A DNA stretch of 64,000 nt from Microbulbifer aggregans (GCF_020524005.1 NZ_JAIVKK010000004.1:496001-560000); one strand, 5' to 3'. Shown: positions 1 to 8,659, counted from the stretch's first letter. Notes: a model not told the origin generated them from the letters alone. Numbers and translations: made by a program.

Positions 1-19
1 CTACTGTTCCAGACGCTTT

Positions 20-409
20 CTAGTTTTCATACAGTTCGAGAGGCAGGCCATCTGGATCGCTGAAAAAAGTAAACCGCTTGCCGGTGAACTCGTCCACCCG
101 CACCGGCTCCACTTCCACACCCTGCTGCTCCAGTACCGCCTTGCTCCCCTCTACGGAATCCACCACAAACGCCAGATGTCTTAAGCCCTGGGCTTCCGGG
201 TAACTGGGCCTTGGGGGTGCGCCGGGAAATGAAAACAGCTCCACTTGCCCGCCATCCGGTAATTGCAGGTCGAGCTTCCAGGAGTCTCGCGCAGGGCGAT
301 AATTCTCTGCGAGTACTTTCAGTCCAAGGGTCCCGGTATAGAAATCTTTCGAGCGCGGGTAGTCAGAACAGATGATGGCCGCATGATGGATCTTTTTCAG
401 CTTCAACAT
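20..409 (-). CDS. gloA2: VOC-family protein, YaeR/GloA2-like
   Basis: This 129-residue protein closely resembles E. coli YaeR (GloA2), a small glyoxalase-fold protein of the vicinal oxygen chelate superfamily. Visible signatures are the N-terminal KKIHHAAIICSDYPRSKDFY strand, the central ELFSFPGAPPRPS segment, GLRHLAFVVD opening the second half, and the C-terminal FTFFSDPDGLPLELYE with its probable metal-ligand Glu. The paired beta-alpha-beta-beta-beta layout spans the whole length. The ATG at 409 is preferred over a TTG six bases upstream because it gives the family's usual MLxLKxxHH start. Its start overlaps the stop of the GyrI-like gene upstream by 7 bases, so the two are probably translationally coupled. 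The physiological substrate of YaeR-type proteins is not settled, so only fold and family are confident. Confidence 0.88.
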   Translation of the reverse strand: MLKLKKIHHAAIICSDYPRSKDFYTGTLGLKVLAENYRPARDSWKLDLQLPDGGQVELFSFPGAPPRPSYPEAQGLRHLAFVVDSVEGSKAVLEQQGVEVEPVRVDEFTGKRFTFFSDPDGLPLELYEN

Positions 410-894
410 AAACAATTCAATCGTTGTGCTCGCACCAGTGGCAGGTAGACATCGGTCATCATCTCGGCCTCTGTTACCTCCGGGCCAACATTCACATAGT
501 GAAAAATGATCGGGAAATCGGCCATCTGTTCATCGCTCTGTGGCAGCCAGGTGTTGTAGAGGTATTCCGCGGCGCTCACGTGTGCACGGGAACCCAGATG
601 CCTGGCCACGGCACAGCGCATGGCCGGGATGACTTTTTCCACAACGCCGAAATGATTCGGCGCAACAGGTCCGGTTACCGATACACACAGATCCACCCGG
701 TACTCATCTGGCGGGACAGCGAAGGGATCGTTGTAATGCAGGCCATAACTGCGATGTTCGGCAGAGGGCGGCAAACGGTTTTCCCGGCGCCAGGCAACAA
801 GCTTCTGGATAGACTGGTGCTCCTCGGAGGGAGGCCCCTGATGTTCGACGACCGCCACGCGAGTCTCGGGGAATTGCACAATGCGGACTTCCAC
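403..894 (-). CDS. GyrI-like (SbmC/AraC effector-binding) domain protein
   Basis: A 163-residue stand-alone GyrI-like domain. The start MEVRIVQFPETRVAVVEHQG matches the first strand of the family, and the RVDLCVSVTG and GAEYLYNTW-like (AAEYLYNTWLPQS) motifs match the SbmC/GyrI and AraC effector-binding fold. Known members bind small ligands, act as multidrug-sensing domains, or modulate DNA gyrase. There is no DNA-binding domain here, so it is more likely a ligand binder or hydrolase than a regulator. The start codon is GTG. The stop overlaps the start of the downstream YaeR-like gene by 7 bases, consistent with a two-gene operon. The specific function is unknown. Confidence 0.8.
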   Translation of the reverse strand: MEVRIVQFPETRVAVVEHQGPPSEEHQSIQKLVAWRRENRLPPSAEHRSYGLHYNDPFAVPPDEYRVDLCVSVTGPVAPNHFGVVEKVIPAMRCAVARHLGSRAHVSAAEYLYNTWLPQSDEQMADFPIIFHYVNVGPEVTEAEMMTDVYLPLVRAQRLNCLC

Positions 895-1014
895 GGATAA
901 AGCTCCAGATTACAGAGTCAGACGGTCCCGACTGCCCTGGCAGGCAAGCGAAAATGTGAGCGGGGAAGTAAAGCAGATAAGGCGTGGACGGGCCAGCTTG
1001 GCGCCGGCGCGATT

Positions 1015-1959
1015 TCAGTCGAGAGACTTGAGTTTGCCTTTAAAGCTGTCGATATCCGGGTAGCCCTTTTCCTGCATGAGCGTGGATAACTCGCGGCCAA
1101 TACGCGCGAAGCAACCGACTCCCTCGCGCATCAGCTGGGTGCCGATCTGCACCGCACTGGCGCCACACAGAATATGCTCGAATGCGTCCGTTCCCGTCTT
1201 AACTCCGCCGCAGCCGATGATCGCAATGTCCTCTCGTAGCAAGGTGTAAAACTTGCGTACATTGGCGAGTGCAGTGGGCTTGATAAAGTCGCCACCGATA
1301 CCGCCAAAGCCGGATTTGGGTTTGATTACCACCGATTCAGTGTCCGTATCGACCACAAGGCCGTTGCCGATACTGTTCACGCAGGTCACGAATGCGATTG
1401 GGAAATCATTCAGTACCGCCGCCATCATGTCGAAGTGCGGCAAATCGAAATAGGGCGGCAGCTTTACCCCCAGTGGCTGGTCCACATGTTCGAATATGCG
1501 CTCCAGCAGCACGCGGCTCTGGTCAAAGTCGTACCCGGTTTGCGGTTTACCCGGCACATTGGGGCAGGACAGGTTCAGCTCAATTGCGGATATGGCCTCT
1601 TCCCTGGCCAGCGCCTTGATAATGTCGATATTGTCATCGTGGCTCAAACCAGATACCGACATGAAATAGGGTTTGCCAAAGGCCTGCGCGCGGCGCGCGT
1701 AATCCAGGTAATAGCGGTAGCCCTCGTTGGGCAGCCCCATGCTGTTGATACTGCCCCACGAAGTTTCCACGTAGCGCGGCTCGGGGTTGCCTGCGCGCTT
1801 CTCCAGCGTGGCGCTTTTACTGAGGATGGCACCGGCGTCACTGCCGCCAAGCGCATCGAGCTCGTCGGCGGTACTGCATACAGGCCCCGAGGCGTTGTAC
1901 AGGCAGGAGGCAAGGGGCGAACCCGCGATGGTAGTGGCAAGAGAGGCGGCTGGGGGCAT
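1015..1959 (-). CDS. pyrD: Dihydroorotate dehydrogenase, class 1A type
   Basis: A 314-residue flavoprotein that would oxidise dihydroorotate to orotate in pyrimidine synthesis. Length and sequence fit the soluble class 1A family (Lactococcus PyrDA type, fumarate as acceptor) rather than the membrane-bound class 2 enzyme usual in Gammaproteobacteria. Visible features are NASGPVCSTADELDAL near the N-terminus, the LNLSCPNVPGKPQ active-site loop with the catalytic base Cys132, GVKLPPYFD, the VTCVNSIGNGL loop, and IIGCGGVKTGTDAFEHILCGASAVQIGT, the C-terminal FMN-phosphate site. No N-terminal membrane helix is present. The gene stands alone. Class assignment rests on Cys (not Ser) as base and on the short N-terminus; the preferred electron acceptor is inferred. 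Confidence 0.9.
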   Translation of the reverse strand: MPPAASLATTIAGSPLASCLYNASGPVCSTADELDALGGSDAGAILSKSATLEKRAGNPEPRYVETSWGSINSMGLPNEGYRYYLDYARRAQAFGKPYFMSVSGLSHDDNIDIIKALAREEAISAIELNLSCPNVPGKPQTGYDFDQSRVLLERIFEHVDQPLGVKLPPYFDLPHFDMMAAVLNDFPIAFVTCVNSIGNGLVVDTDTESVVIKPKSGFGGIGGDFIKPTALANVRKFYTLLREDIAIIGCGGVKTGTDAFEHILCGASAVQIGTQLMREGVGCFARIGRELSTLMQEKGYPDIDSFKGKLKSLD

Positions 1960-2099
1960 ATCGGGGCCTAGTTCAGCAGTCAGGACAGAAGATGGCTCCT
2001 TTAGGTTCTAGCAGATCTGCCGCTTGCCGGCCCGGGCGCCAGTGGATAAAGCGCGAATTCCTGCGCAAAGTCCACTCTTAAAGGTACCCGCCGCGGTAA

Positions 2100-2762
2100 T
2101 CAGTAGGGAAATGGCAGCCGGGCGTTGTCACCCAACATTTCATGCAGAAACGCTGCGCCATCGGCACTGTGGAACCAGACCAGTGCGCCGATATTGGCCA
2201 ATACGGTAAGCCAGAAAATAAACCGGAAGGGTTGCTTGCGTGACTTGTGTCGCAATGTTTTCTGCGCCACCAGCGCGCCGGGCCAGCCACCCGCCAGTGC
2301 CAACAGGTGAAGACTGCTTTCCTTGGTGCGCCAGCGGCCCTGGCGCGCGGCGGACTTGTCGAGGTAATAGAGCAGGTAGGTCAGCAGGCTGAATACCACA
2401 TACGTGAGCAAAATGGCCGGTGGCAGTTTGCCTGCTACTACCGATAGTGCCACAAATGCCAAAAACACCAGGGCAATAACGATTGGCGGAGATTTCGCTG
2501 AACTGCCTCTTTTGCTGGTGCCAGCGCCGATTGCCCGCTCCCCCGCATAAACCGCGTCGACCGCTCGGGTGCGCCCGCCTTTGCCGGTGGAAACCCGGTA
2601 AGTAACCGTATCGCCTACACCGGGCCGGCGTTGCCGGTTCTGGAAGGCCTTGATATGCACAAATACCTGCTTGCCTCCGGTCATCGGCTCGACAAACCCG
2701 AATCCCTTGTCATCATTCCAGGTAACAACCTTGCCTTTGATGCGTTTGCCCTGTCCTGCCAT
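2100..2762 (-). CDS. Cold-shock domain / DUF1294 membrane protein
   Basis: A 220-residue fusion. Residues 5-70 are a cold-shock domain (GKVVTWNDDKGFGFVEP, then VFVHIKAF, the RNP1/RNP2-like nucleic-acid-binding strands). Residues 90-220 are a DUF1294 membrane region with about four hydrophobic segments and the conserved DKSAARQGRWRTKE and LALAGGWPGALVAQ motifs followed by HKSRKQPFRFIFW. This architecture is common in marine Gammaproteobacteria. It suggests a nucleic-acid-binding domain held at the inner membrane, but no function has been established for the family as far as I know. Both neighbours are unrelated. Confidence 0.88.
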   Translation of the reverse strand: MAGQGKRIKGKVVTWNDDKGFGFVEPMTGGKQVFVHIKAFQNRQRRPGVGDTVTYRVSTGKGGRTRAVDAVYAGERAIGAGTSKRGSSAKSPPIVIALVFLAFVALSVVAGKLPPAILLTYVVFSLLTYLLYYLDKSAARQGRWRTKESSLHLLALAGGWPGALVAQKTLRHKSRKQPFRFIFWLTVLANIGALVWFHSADGAAFLHEMLGDNARLPFPY

Positions 2763-2783
2763 CTTATACCTGCTGTAATGCTG

Positions 2784-3584
2784 CTATTTCGTGAGCGTTT
2801 TTTGCCAGCTGACGATAAACGCCAGCGGTGGGTTGTGGGGAGCGTCTGCCAGATCTGCGCAATAATTTCCGACGTTACAGGGTAATTCTTCGATATACGT
2901 TAAAGCTAACTCTGCTTCGATGGCCGCCATCAATATGTCACTCAATGTATGCTGGAAAAAATAATTTTCCTTTGCGGAATATTTCTTACCCGTGAAGTAA
3001 TCGAGGCCTTCGTCATCGACCTGCGCGGAGCGATCAAAGTAGGATGCCCCCAGCGTCGATGGAGAACCTTCGGTATACATATTCAATACCGGATGAATTT
3101 CTTCCATCAAAAAGTAGCCACCGGGCTTTAGCAACGAGGCACAGGTGGCAAGAAACCCCGGTAAATCGGGCATCCAGTTGAGAACGCCCACAGTAACTAT
3201 TGCTATGTCGAATTGGCAGGTGTAGTGCTGGGGGATTTCGTAGACGTTATGGCAGGCAAAATCCAGATCGCTGTGCGCGCTTACGCTCGCCAGGGCTTTC
3301 GCCTGTTGTACAAACTCGTGGGAGCCGTCGATCCCCAAGCAGTATCCGGCGCCTTTGTTCTTTATGGATATAAGGTCCTTGCCGTTATTGCAACAAATCT
3401 GGACGACAGAGCGCCCCGCAAGAGGCAACCTGTCCACCAGCGCATTGAAATCCTGTTCCAGGCTGTTGAAGCTTTTGCAGGCAACCTTGGCAGCCAGATC
3501 GCGGTTGGCCTCGGCATGTACTTTCGCAGCCTCGTCCCAGCATTCCAGGGTCTGTTTTGTGTATTGGAGCGTGGTTTTATCCAT
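2784..3584 (-). CDS. Class I SAM-dependent methyltransferase
   Basis: A 266-residue cytoplasmic methyltransferase. The SAM-binding core is visible: VVQICCNNGKDLISIKNKG (motif I), YCLGIDGSHEFVQQA (motif II acidic residue), then FDIAIVTVGVLNWMPDLPGFLATCASLLKPGGYFLMEEIHP (motifs III-IV). The substrate cannot be told. The ATG at 3584 is chosen because a good AAAGG ribosome-binding site precedes it; a GTG at 3605 would add seven residues. The stop lies 21 bases before the next gene in the same direction (cold-shock/DUF1294), so the two may be cotranscribed. Confidence 0.82.
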   Translation of the reverse strand: MDKTTLQYTKQTLECWDEAAKVHAEANRDLAAKVACKSFNSLEQDFNALVDRLPLAGRSVVQICCNNGKDLISIKNKGAGYCLGIDGSHEFVQQAKALASVSAHSDLDFACHNVYEIPQHYTCQFDIAIVTVGVLNWMPDLPGFLATCASLLKPGGYFLMEEIHPVLNMYTEGSPSTLGASYFDRSAQVDDEGLDYFTGKKYSAKENYFFQHTLSDILMAAIEAELALTYIEELPCNVGNYCADLADAPHNPPLAFIVSWQKTLTK

Positions 3585-3807
3585 TGCGAGCCTTTGAACT
3601 TTCACTGAACGGTCTGATACAGGGGACTACTCCTGCAAATGGTGCGGCCTCTCGTCGCGAGAGTAAATAGCGCTAGTCAGATGAAATCGCCAGTCGGGAT
3701 ATCGATAGGCGTAGACCATAGGCGCACGTTGGGGTCTTTTAGGATTCAAAAGTTAGCGCGGGTTTGCTACCGTACGCGACCGGTTAGGGATTACACGCGT
3801 GGCTAGG

Positions 3808-4599
3808 ATGGCTAATTTTCTTGCGTGGCAATACTGGTCATCTCCGTATGCACGGTCGGCGGTGGTCTGGTTTGCCTTTTTCTTGTTATATAACTTCTAC
3901 TGCTTTTTCTGGCGTCACTACATAGGTGGTGTTCAATACGATTTTGTCGATTCGCAAACCTTCTGGGTGAAAGAGTGGGGCACGGTGTTGCTGCTCAGCT
4001 TTGCCGGCTTGGCGCTGGTTGAGCGGATTCCGGCCAATCACCTGATCTCTCTGTCGGTCATCGGATTTGGTGCTGTGTGCCTGGTTAGCAGTACGTCGAG
4101 AGTTTTAATCGACTACGAGTTCTATGGCGGTAACTGGGGCGGCTCCCTGGTTGGTCTGGCGCCTAAATATTTGATGGCAAGTGTGCTGGTAGTTGCAGGC
4201 TGGTGGGCCTGCCTGTTGCAACTACCGCAAGGCATCGGGCCAGAAGCGGAAAGCGGGTCGTCACAAGGTGATACCTTGCAGGTCGAGCATCTCGGTGTGC
4301 CGAAATCTCTCCCATTGGACCATATTCAATACATTGCCGCCGCCGGCAATTACGTTGAAATACATGACAAGTTCCATAGCTATATCCAGCGCGGCACGAT
4401 TAAACAATTTGCCGATATTCTGCCGGATACACGATTTATGCGTGTGCACCGCAGTTACATTATCAATCTGGCAAAAGTGACCCAGCTCAGCAATGCCGAA
4501 AACGGCGCGGCCAACGTCTTGCTGGGAGGAGAGCACAAGGTTGCAGTAAGCAAAACCTACAAGAACGCGCTGAAGAACCGGCTTGCCCATCATGTGTAA
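3808..4599 (+). CDS. LytTR-domain regulator with N-terminal membrane region
   Basis: A 263-residue protein. The first ~140 residues carry about four hydrophobic segments (for example SAVVWFAFFLLYNFYCFFW and YLMASVLVVAGWWACLLQL) and lack a receiver domain. Residues ~165-260 form a LytTR DNA-binding domain: LPLDHIQYIAAAGNYVEI, then RGTIKQFADIL, FMRVHRSYIINL and KVAVSKTYKNALK. Such membrane-LytTR proteins are predicted one-component regulators that sense signals at the inner membrane. ATG 3808 is preferred over a GTG nine bases earlier. The next genes, cytochrome b561 and an erythromycin-esterase-like protein, are in the same direction and are possible targets; this is inference from position. 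Confidence 0.87.
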   Translation: MANFLAWQYWSSPYARSAVVWFAFFLLYNFYCFFWRHYIGGVQYDFVDSQTFWVKEWGTVLLLSFAGLALVERIPANHLISLSVIGFGAVCLVSSTSRVLIDYEFYGGNWGGSLVGLAPKYLMASVLVVAGWWACLLQLPQGIGPEAESGSSQGDTLQVEHLGVPKSLPLDHIQYIAAAGNYVEIHDKFHSYIQRGTIKQFADILPDTRFMRVHRSYIINLAKVTQLSNAENGAANVLLGGEHKVAVSKTYKNALKNRLAHHV

Positions 4600-4703
4600 C
4601 AAACCACTCATCCCTAAAGCAGTTCTTTTATCACAATTCACTTAAAATCAATAACTTAGGGCCTATCCTCGTTGCCACAACGATCAACAGCAATGAGGTA
4701 GAT

Positions 4704-5237
4704 ATGGACAGAGACTCTCAATCAAGCCACCGCGCACTGCACTGGATAATGGCGGTTCTGGTATTTGCATTACTGTGTTCGGGTTATTACATGACGTACG
4801 TCAGCGACTACACGCTTTACCATTGGCACAAATCTCTGGGTGTCGTCGTAGCCGGTCTATTGCTCGTACGCATCTCCCTCCGCCTTGTACGGCCCTGGCG
4901 ATCATCCCTCAAGCGTCGCTGGGAAGTGTCGGTCAGTCTTTATCATTGGTTATTGCTCACTGTGTTATTGGTAATGCTGCTTTCCGGGCTTAACTACAGC
5001 GGCTTTGGAGGCTACGGCATCACCCTGTTTGGGCTGGAGCTGTTGGCGGTAAACCTAGGGCCGGGAAATGAGATAGTGCCGATCAGCGCCGGTCTCTCGG
5101 CAATCGGCCAACAAGTGCATGTCACTACTGGTTACCTGCTCCTGTTACTGCTTGCCATCCATATCGGTGCAGCCCTCAAACACCACTTCATCGACCGCGA
5201 CAATACGCTGGTTTTTATGCTTTCGGGCCGACAATAA
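4704..5237 (+). CDS. Cytochrome b561
   Basis: A 177-residue four-helix inner-membrane di-haem cytochrome. Helix 1 opens with the haem-ligand motif SSHRALHWIMAVLVF, helix 2 follows YHWHKSLGVVVAGLLLVR, helix 3 is in VSLYHWLLLTVLLVMLLSG, and helix 4 contains QVHVTTGYLLLLLLAIHIGAALKHHF. The paired His residues fit the bacterial CybB/YceJ family, which passes electrons between ubiquinol and periplasmic partners such as superoxide or YceI-like proteins. It is 12 bases upstream of the erythromycin-esterase-like gene, so the two are likely cotranscribed. Confidence 0.93.
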   Translation: MDRDSQSSHRALHWIMAVLVFALLCSGYYMTYVSDYTLYHWHKSLGVVVAGLLLVRISLRLVRPWRSSLKRRWEVSVSLYHWLLLTVLLVMLLSGLNYSGFGGYGITLFGLELLAVNLGPGNEIVPISAGLSAIGQQVHVTTGYLLLLLLAIHIGAALKHHFIDRDNTLVFMLSGRQ

Positions 5238-5249
5238 GGAATATTGACT

Positions 5250-6500
5250 ATGAAATGCTGCCAGATTTTCTTTTTGGGCTTGCTGCTTTTTGGTGTGCAT
5301 GTGCAGGCAAACTCACCGGTTCCGCTGGCTCCGGCCGTGGACGAAGACTTTTCTGATTTGCAGGCCTTTGGGGAAGCGGTGGGGGACAAGCGCATCGTCT
5401 TACTGGACGAGCTGACCCATGGTGAACATGAAAACTTTGCCTTGAAAGCGCGCCTGGTGCGCTATCTGCACCAGCACAAAGGGTTTGGAGCTCTGGTTCT
5501 GGAGAGCGGTTTGTACGACGTGGCGCAGATCTGGCAGCAGCCGGAGAAATCCATTCGCAGCCAGGCGCCGGGCAACATCTTCTACATGTACGCCAACAGT
5601 GAGCTGGTGAATGGTCTGTTTGATTACATCGATGCGCAGCGCAAAAGCAATAATCCCCTGGAACTGGCAGGCTTCGATGGTCGCCTGAGTGGTGAGTATT
5701 CACTAGCCGGCGTAGGGCCGCTTATCAAAGCATCGGCAGAACGCTTTGTGCCGCACGTGAGCCAAGGTGTGGAGTGGGATGCCTATCTGGCGCAAACCCA
5801 GCAGGTGCTCGCCCGCAATCCAGGCGAGGCCGCGGAGGGCGAGCGGCTGCAATACCTCCATACCAGTTATCGCTTGATGAGTGCGCTCAGCCAAGTGGAA
5901 AGCCAACGTGAAGGTTACGAGCGACCGGACTTTGCCGCGCGGCTGATTCATGGCCTGGCAATTGTTGCGCAGAATATCTGGGAGATGCGCCGCCAGGACG
6001 AAAACGACATTGCCATGGCCGACAATGTGCAATGGCTGCTGGATAACCAGCTGAAAGGCGAAAAGATTATCGTCTGGGGGCACTACGTACACCTGAACTA
6101 CGGCGGCACGGTTCCACACCGCTACGACAACCTGGGCAGCCTGCTGCGCCGCCGGCACGGGGACGATATGTACCAGGCGCATATCGCTGCAAGTAAAGGT
6201 CGCTATCGCAATTTTGTGGATATGCAGGTAAAAGCCATCGAGCCGCGCCCGCTGGCCTATGTAGAGCAGGCTGTTGCCAGACAGCAGGCGCAACCCAGTG
6301 AGCACGCGGTGTTCTTGGATCGAACAGCTCTGAATAAGCTGGTAGCGGAAAAGCCGAAAGGCACCGTGTTTTACGGTATACAGTACGCGGACGTTATCCC
6401 CGGTCCGGAGTGGTCGCAGTATTGGGACGGGATGTTTGTGGTATCGGAAAGCTCTCCATCCACAGCCAGCCCGAGAAGTGAACAGGTGGACAGCGAGTAA
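5250..6500 (+). CDS. Erythromycin-esterase-like secreted protein
   Basis: A 416-residue member of the erythromycin esterase superfamily. The Sec signal peptide MKCCQIFFLGLLLFGVHVQA makes it periplasmic, unlike cytoplasmic EreA/EreB. The characteristic N-terminal LLDELTHGEHENFALKARLV motif supplies the catalytic-type Glu and His, followed by GALVLESGLYDV and, near residue 290, IIVWGHYVHLNYGG. ATG 5250 follows an AAGGA ribosome-binding site with 9-base spacing. It sits immediately after cytochrome b561. Most environmental members do not act on macrolides, so an antibiotic-resistance role should not be assumed; the substrate is unknown. Confidence 0.85.
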   Translation: MKCCQIFFLGLLLFGVHVQANSPVPLAPAVDEDFSDLQAFGEAVGDKRIVLLDELTHGEHENFALKARLVRYLHQHKGFGALVLESGLYDVAQIWQQPEKSIRSQAPGNIFYMYANSELVNGLFDYIDAQRKSNNPLELAGFDGRLSGEYSLAGVGPLIKASAERFVPHVSQGVEWDAYLAQTQQVLARNPGEAAEGERLQYLHTSYRLMSALSQVESQREGYERPDFAARLIHGLAIVAQNIWEMRRQDENDIAMADNVQWLLDNQLKGEKIIVWGHYVHLNYGGTVPHRYDNLGSLLRRRHGDDMYQAHIAASKGRYRNFVDMQVKAIEPRPLAYVEQAVARQQAQPSEHAVFLDRTALNKLVAEKPKGTVFYGIQYADVIPGPEWSQYWDGMFVVSESSPSTASPRSEQVDSE

Positions 6501-6519
6501 GCGGTCAATAGGATTGGCT

Positions 6520-6540
6520 GGGCACAGGTGTATTGTGCCC
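6520..6540. terminator. Hairpin between convergent genes
   Basis: A 7-bp perfect stem (GGGCACA / TGTGCCC) with a 7-base loop lies between the stop codons of two converging genes. There is no T-run, so it is only a possible transcription end or mRNA 3' structure. Confidence 0.35.
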
Positions 6541-6553
6541 GGCAAGCGGCACT

Positions 6554-7207
6554 CTAAAGCTCTGTAGCTTGTTCTTTTTCGAGCAGGCTTTGCATCAGCC
6601 CGCTGAGGGTTAATTCTTGAGGTTGCGCCCGTGTTGCCAGGCCTGCGATTACCCCCTGTTGATTCTGTTCCGGCTGGTTCTGGCTGAGCTTCCACTTGCC
6701 GGTGATTGAAGTAACCTCGATTTCCAGCCCGACAATCGCCGGTAGCATTTTTTCGATGTAGCCGCCCGGCGCATCAGCGGTAGACCAGGGTTTTTCCTGG
6801 CTGGCCTCGTGTTGTGCGGTCAACTCGTCGATTAGCGATTTAATCCACTCCGGATCCTGAGTAAAGCGCACGCGACCCTTTACGTGTACCACGGCATAAT
6901 TCCAGGTGGGTACGCCTTTGCCGCTTTCCAACTTTGTCGGGTAAAAGTTCGGGGAGACGTAGCCATTTGGGCCGTGAAAAATCGCAAGCACTTCACTGTC
7001 CTCCTGCACTTGCTTCCACAGCGGATTGCCCTTGCTGATATGTGCCTTCAGGACCTTTTTATGCTGCTCGTCTGCCAGTAAAAATGGCAGGTGCTGCGCG
7101 TCCAGACCGGACTCTGTGTGAGTAACCAGAGTCCCAAAAGGAAAATCCTTGATCAGCTGATCCAATAGCGCGGGATCTTCCTGCTGGAAAGCTTTAGGTA
7201 TGTACAT
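6554..7207 (-). CDS. FMN-binding PaiB-like protein
   Basis: A 217-residue PaiB-family protein. The start MYIPKAFQQEDPALLDQLIKDFPFGTLVT is the family signature, followed by LPFLL, KAHISKGNPLWKQ, the FHGPNGYVSPNFYP flavin-binding segment, VPTWNYAVVHVKG and GLEIEVTSITGKWKLSQNQP at the end. In Bacillus, PaiB is described as a negative regulator of protease and sporulation genes, but the fold is a split-barrel flavin-binding one, so an enzymatic role such as flavin or haem-linked redox is equally possible. There is no paiA-type acetyltransferase directly next to it; the nearest GNAT gene lies about 170 bases upstream in the same direction. Confidence 0.9.
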   Translation of the reverse strand: MYIPKAFQQEDPALLDQLIKDFPFGTLVTHTESGLDAQHLPFLLADEQHKKVLKAHISKGNPLWKQVQEDSEVLAIFHGPNGYVSPNFYPTKLESGKGVPTWNYAVVHVKGRVRFTQDPEWIKSLIDELTAQHEASQEKPWSTADAPGGYIEKMLPAIVGLEIEVTSITGKWKLSQNQPEQNQQGVIAGLATRAQPQELTLSGLMQSLLEKEQATEL

Positions 7208-7377
7208 ACATCTACCTGGATGGTGTCTATAAACGTGCGTGCAGGGGTGGATATTCTAGCCGTATCTTAAAGAAATAACGCCGTTCAGTGAAACTCGGGA
7301 GCTGGTATCCCGAGGGGGGTGAGTCGCCGAACACGAGTGATCAAGTGTAGGTGTGACCAATTGCCGAAACAGCAGTT

Positions 7378-7785
7378 TTAGTGCTCATTCCCGGCGTAAA
7401 CCCACATCGGCTCCGTTTTTCCTGCCCTTTCAAAGCCCAGCGCCTTATAAAATTCGATAGCACCACCATCCGCGGTCAGCATTTGCTGGTGAAAATTTCC
7501 GTAAATGTCCTGCATTGCCTGCATCATCTTACGGCCGATACCTTTACCGTGAAATGCCGGGTCAACAAGCATATGCGGGTAGTAAACCACCAGGTGGCCG
7601 TCGGAGATAGCGTTACCGATCCCGACCAGCTTACCTGAAACCCGTGCTGTAACCAGTGTGTGCGAGTTACGCAGCGCTGGGATAAGTCGCTCCGGCTTTT
7701 CAGCGGAAGACCACTCATTGGCCCGGTAAAGCGTTAAGACTTCAGCCTCGGCAATCATTCCGTTGATCTCTATTTCTACATCCAT
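7378..7785 (-). CDS. GNAT-family N-acetyltransferase
   Basis: A 135-residue single GNAT domain. The acetyl-CoA pyrophosphate-binding loop is visible as HGKGIGRKMMQAM, following the beta-4 strand VVYYPHMLVDPAF. The C-terminal ADGGAIEFYKALGFERAGKTEPMWVY is the usual beta-5/alpha-4 region. The acceptor substrate cannot be predicted. It begins a run of small, same-strand genes up to about 10.3 kb. Confidence 0.86.
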   Translation of the reverse strand: MDVEIEINGMIAEAEVLTLYRANEWSSAEKPERLIPALRNSHTLVTARVSGKLVGIGNAISDGHLVVYYPHMLVDPAFHGKGIGRKMMQAMQDIYGNFHQQMLTADGGAIEFYKALGFERAGKTEPMWVYAGNEH

Positions 7786-7815
7786 ATATAACTCAGGTCG
7801 GTCTTCTAAGTTGGT

Positions 7816-8211
7816 TCAGTTTCTGTTTGAGGCGCAAACGGTGTCTACCGTTGACTCTGATATTTTCCGGTTAATCTGGCCGGCTATCTCATCCGCGGAT
7901 ATGGGCTCATGCCCCCAAAGTAGTCCAGCTCCTGCAACGGTCATTTTCTGACTGCTGCAATCTACTTTGATTGGGAACTCCAAAGATCCTGATTTCCCCT
8001 CACGCAAAAGTTTGAGCTGCTTTAATGTCGATAGGTCTCCATCAACATACCATTCATCAAAATATGGGCCGCCAATCATCTCGCGGTATACAAAGACACC
8101 GTCCAGACCAAAGTGATCCTGCTCGCAAAATGCGCTAACGCTAAAAGAGGCTAATAACGCGGCAATAAGCTTAGGTGTGAGTCTTCTCATTAATGGTTTG
8201 TGCACTTGCAT
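7816..8211 (-). CDS. Secreted protein of unknown function
   Basis: A 131-residue protein I do not recognise. Residues ~8-28 (RRLTPKLIAALLASFSVSAFC) look like a signal peptide, and two further Cys residues (DCSSQ and the near-terminal VCASN) could form a disulfide in the periplasm. The start could instead be the ATG at 8190, which would begin exactly at the signal peptide. Only 30 bases separate it from the GNAT gene downstream. Confidence 0.6.
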   Translation of the reverse strand: MQVHKPLMRRLTPKLIAALLASFSVSAFCEQDHFGLDGVFVYREMIGGPYFDEWYVDGDLSTLKQLKLLREGKSGSLEFPIKVDCSSQKMTVAGAGLLWGHEPISADEIAGQINRKISESTVDTVCASNRN

Positions 8212-8329
8212 TATCCAGAAGACGCGTATTCTAACTCCTGAATCAGCGCTGGCGCTTCCATTTTTTAATGGCGCTCCAATGAGAGCGAGAATCTATCGGT
8301 ACGTTAAATAGTGCAGTGTTCAACCGGAT

Positions 8330-8551
8330 TTACTTTTCTGGAAGATCATTGCACAGCTGGCAAGCAATGCGGTTCCTGTAGTTTCTGATACGTACTACCA
8401 AGAATATCGTTGAGCTGATAAGTCCCCAAAGTGCACCAAATTCCAAGGCGTACTCTATGCTATGACCTTTCAGGTATTGCACACCTGAAAATAGGGTGAA
8501 CAAGATTAAAACCATGACCGCGTATTGGAGTACCCACTTCCGTATAGGCAT
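8330..8551 (-). CDS. Small membrane protein, two helices
   Basis: A 73-residue protein with two predicted membrane helices (residues ~8-25 and ~38-53), a basic stretch RIRNYRNR after helix 2, and a short tail containing a CQLC pair. No family is recognised. It lies in the AT-richer run of small genes, all on the minus strand. Confidence 0.5.
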   Translation of the reverse strand: MPIRKWVLQYAVMVLILFTLFSGVQYLKGHSIEYALEFGALWGLISSTIFLVVRIRNYRNRIACQLCNDLPEK

Positions 8552-8659
8552 ATAAAATCCTTTTTATGTGGTTAGATTACGGAGGATGAAGATTCTGTGT
8601 AAGTGATGTTTGACAGGACCGATTGTCCGTGAATATGGAGAGATGATCCAGCGGGATGA

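Noticed and set aside
5250-6500. Macrolide resistance gene
   Set aside because: Only superfamily resemblance; it has a signal peptide, and environmental members commonly have other or unknown substrates.
5703-6695. A 330-codon minus-strand frame over the erythromycin-esterase-like gene
   Set aside because: It overlaps two well supported genes and has no family motif; judged a shadow of the real coding strand.
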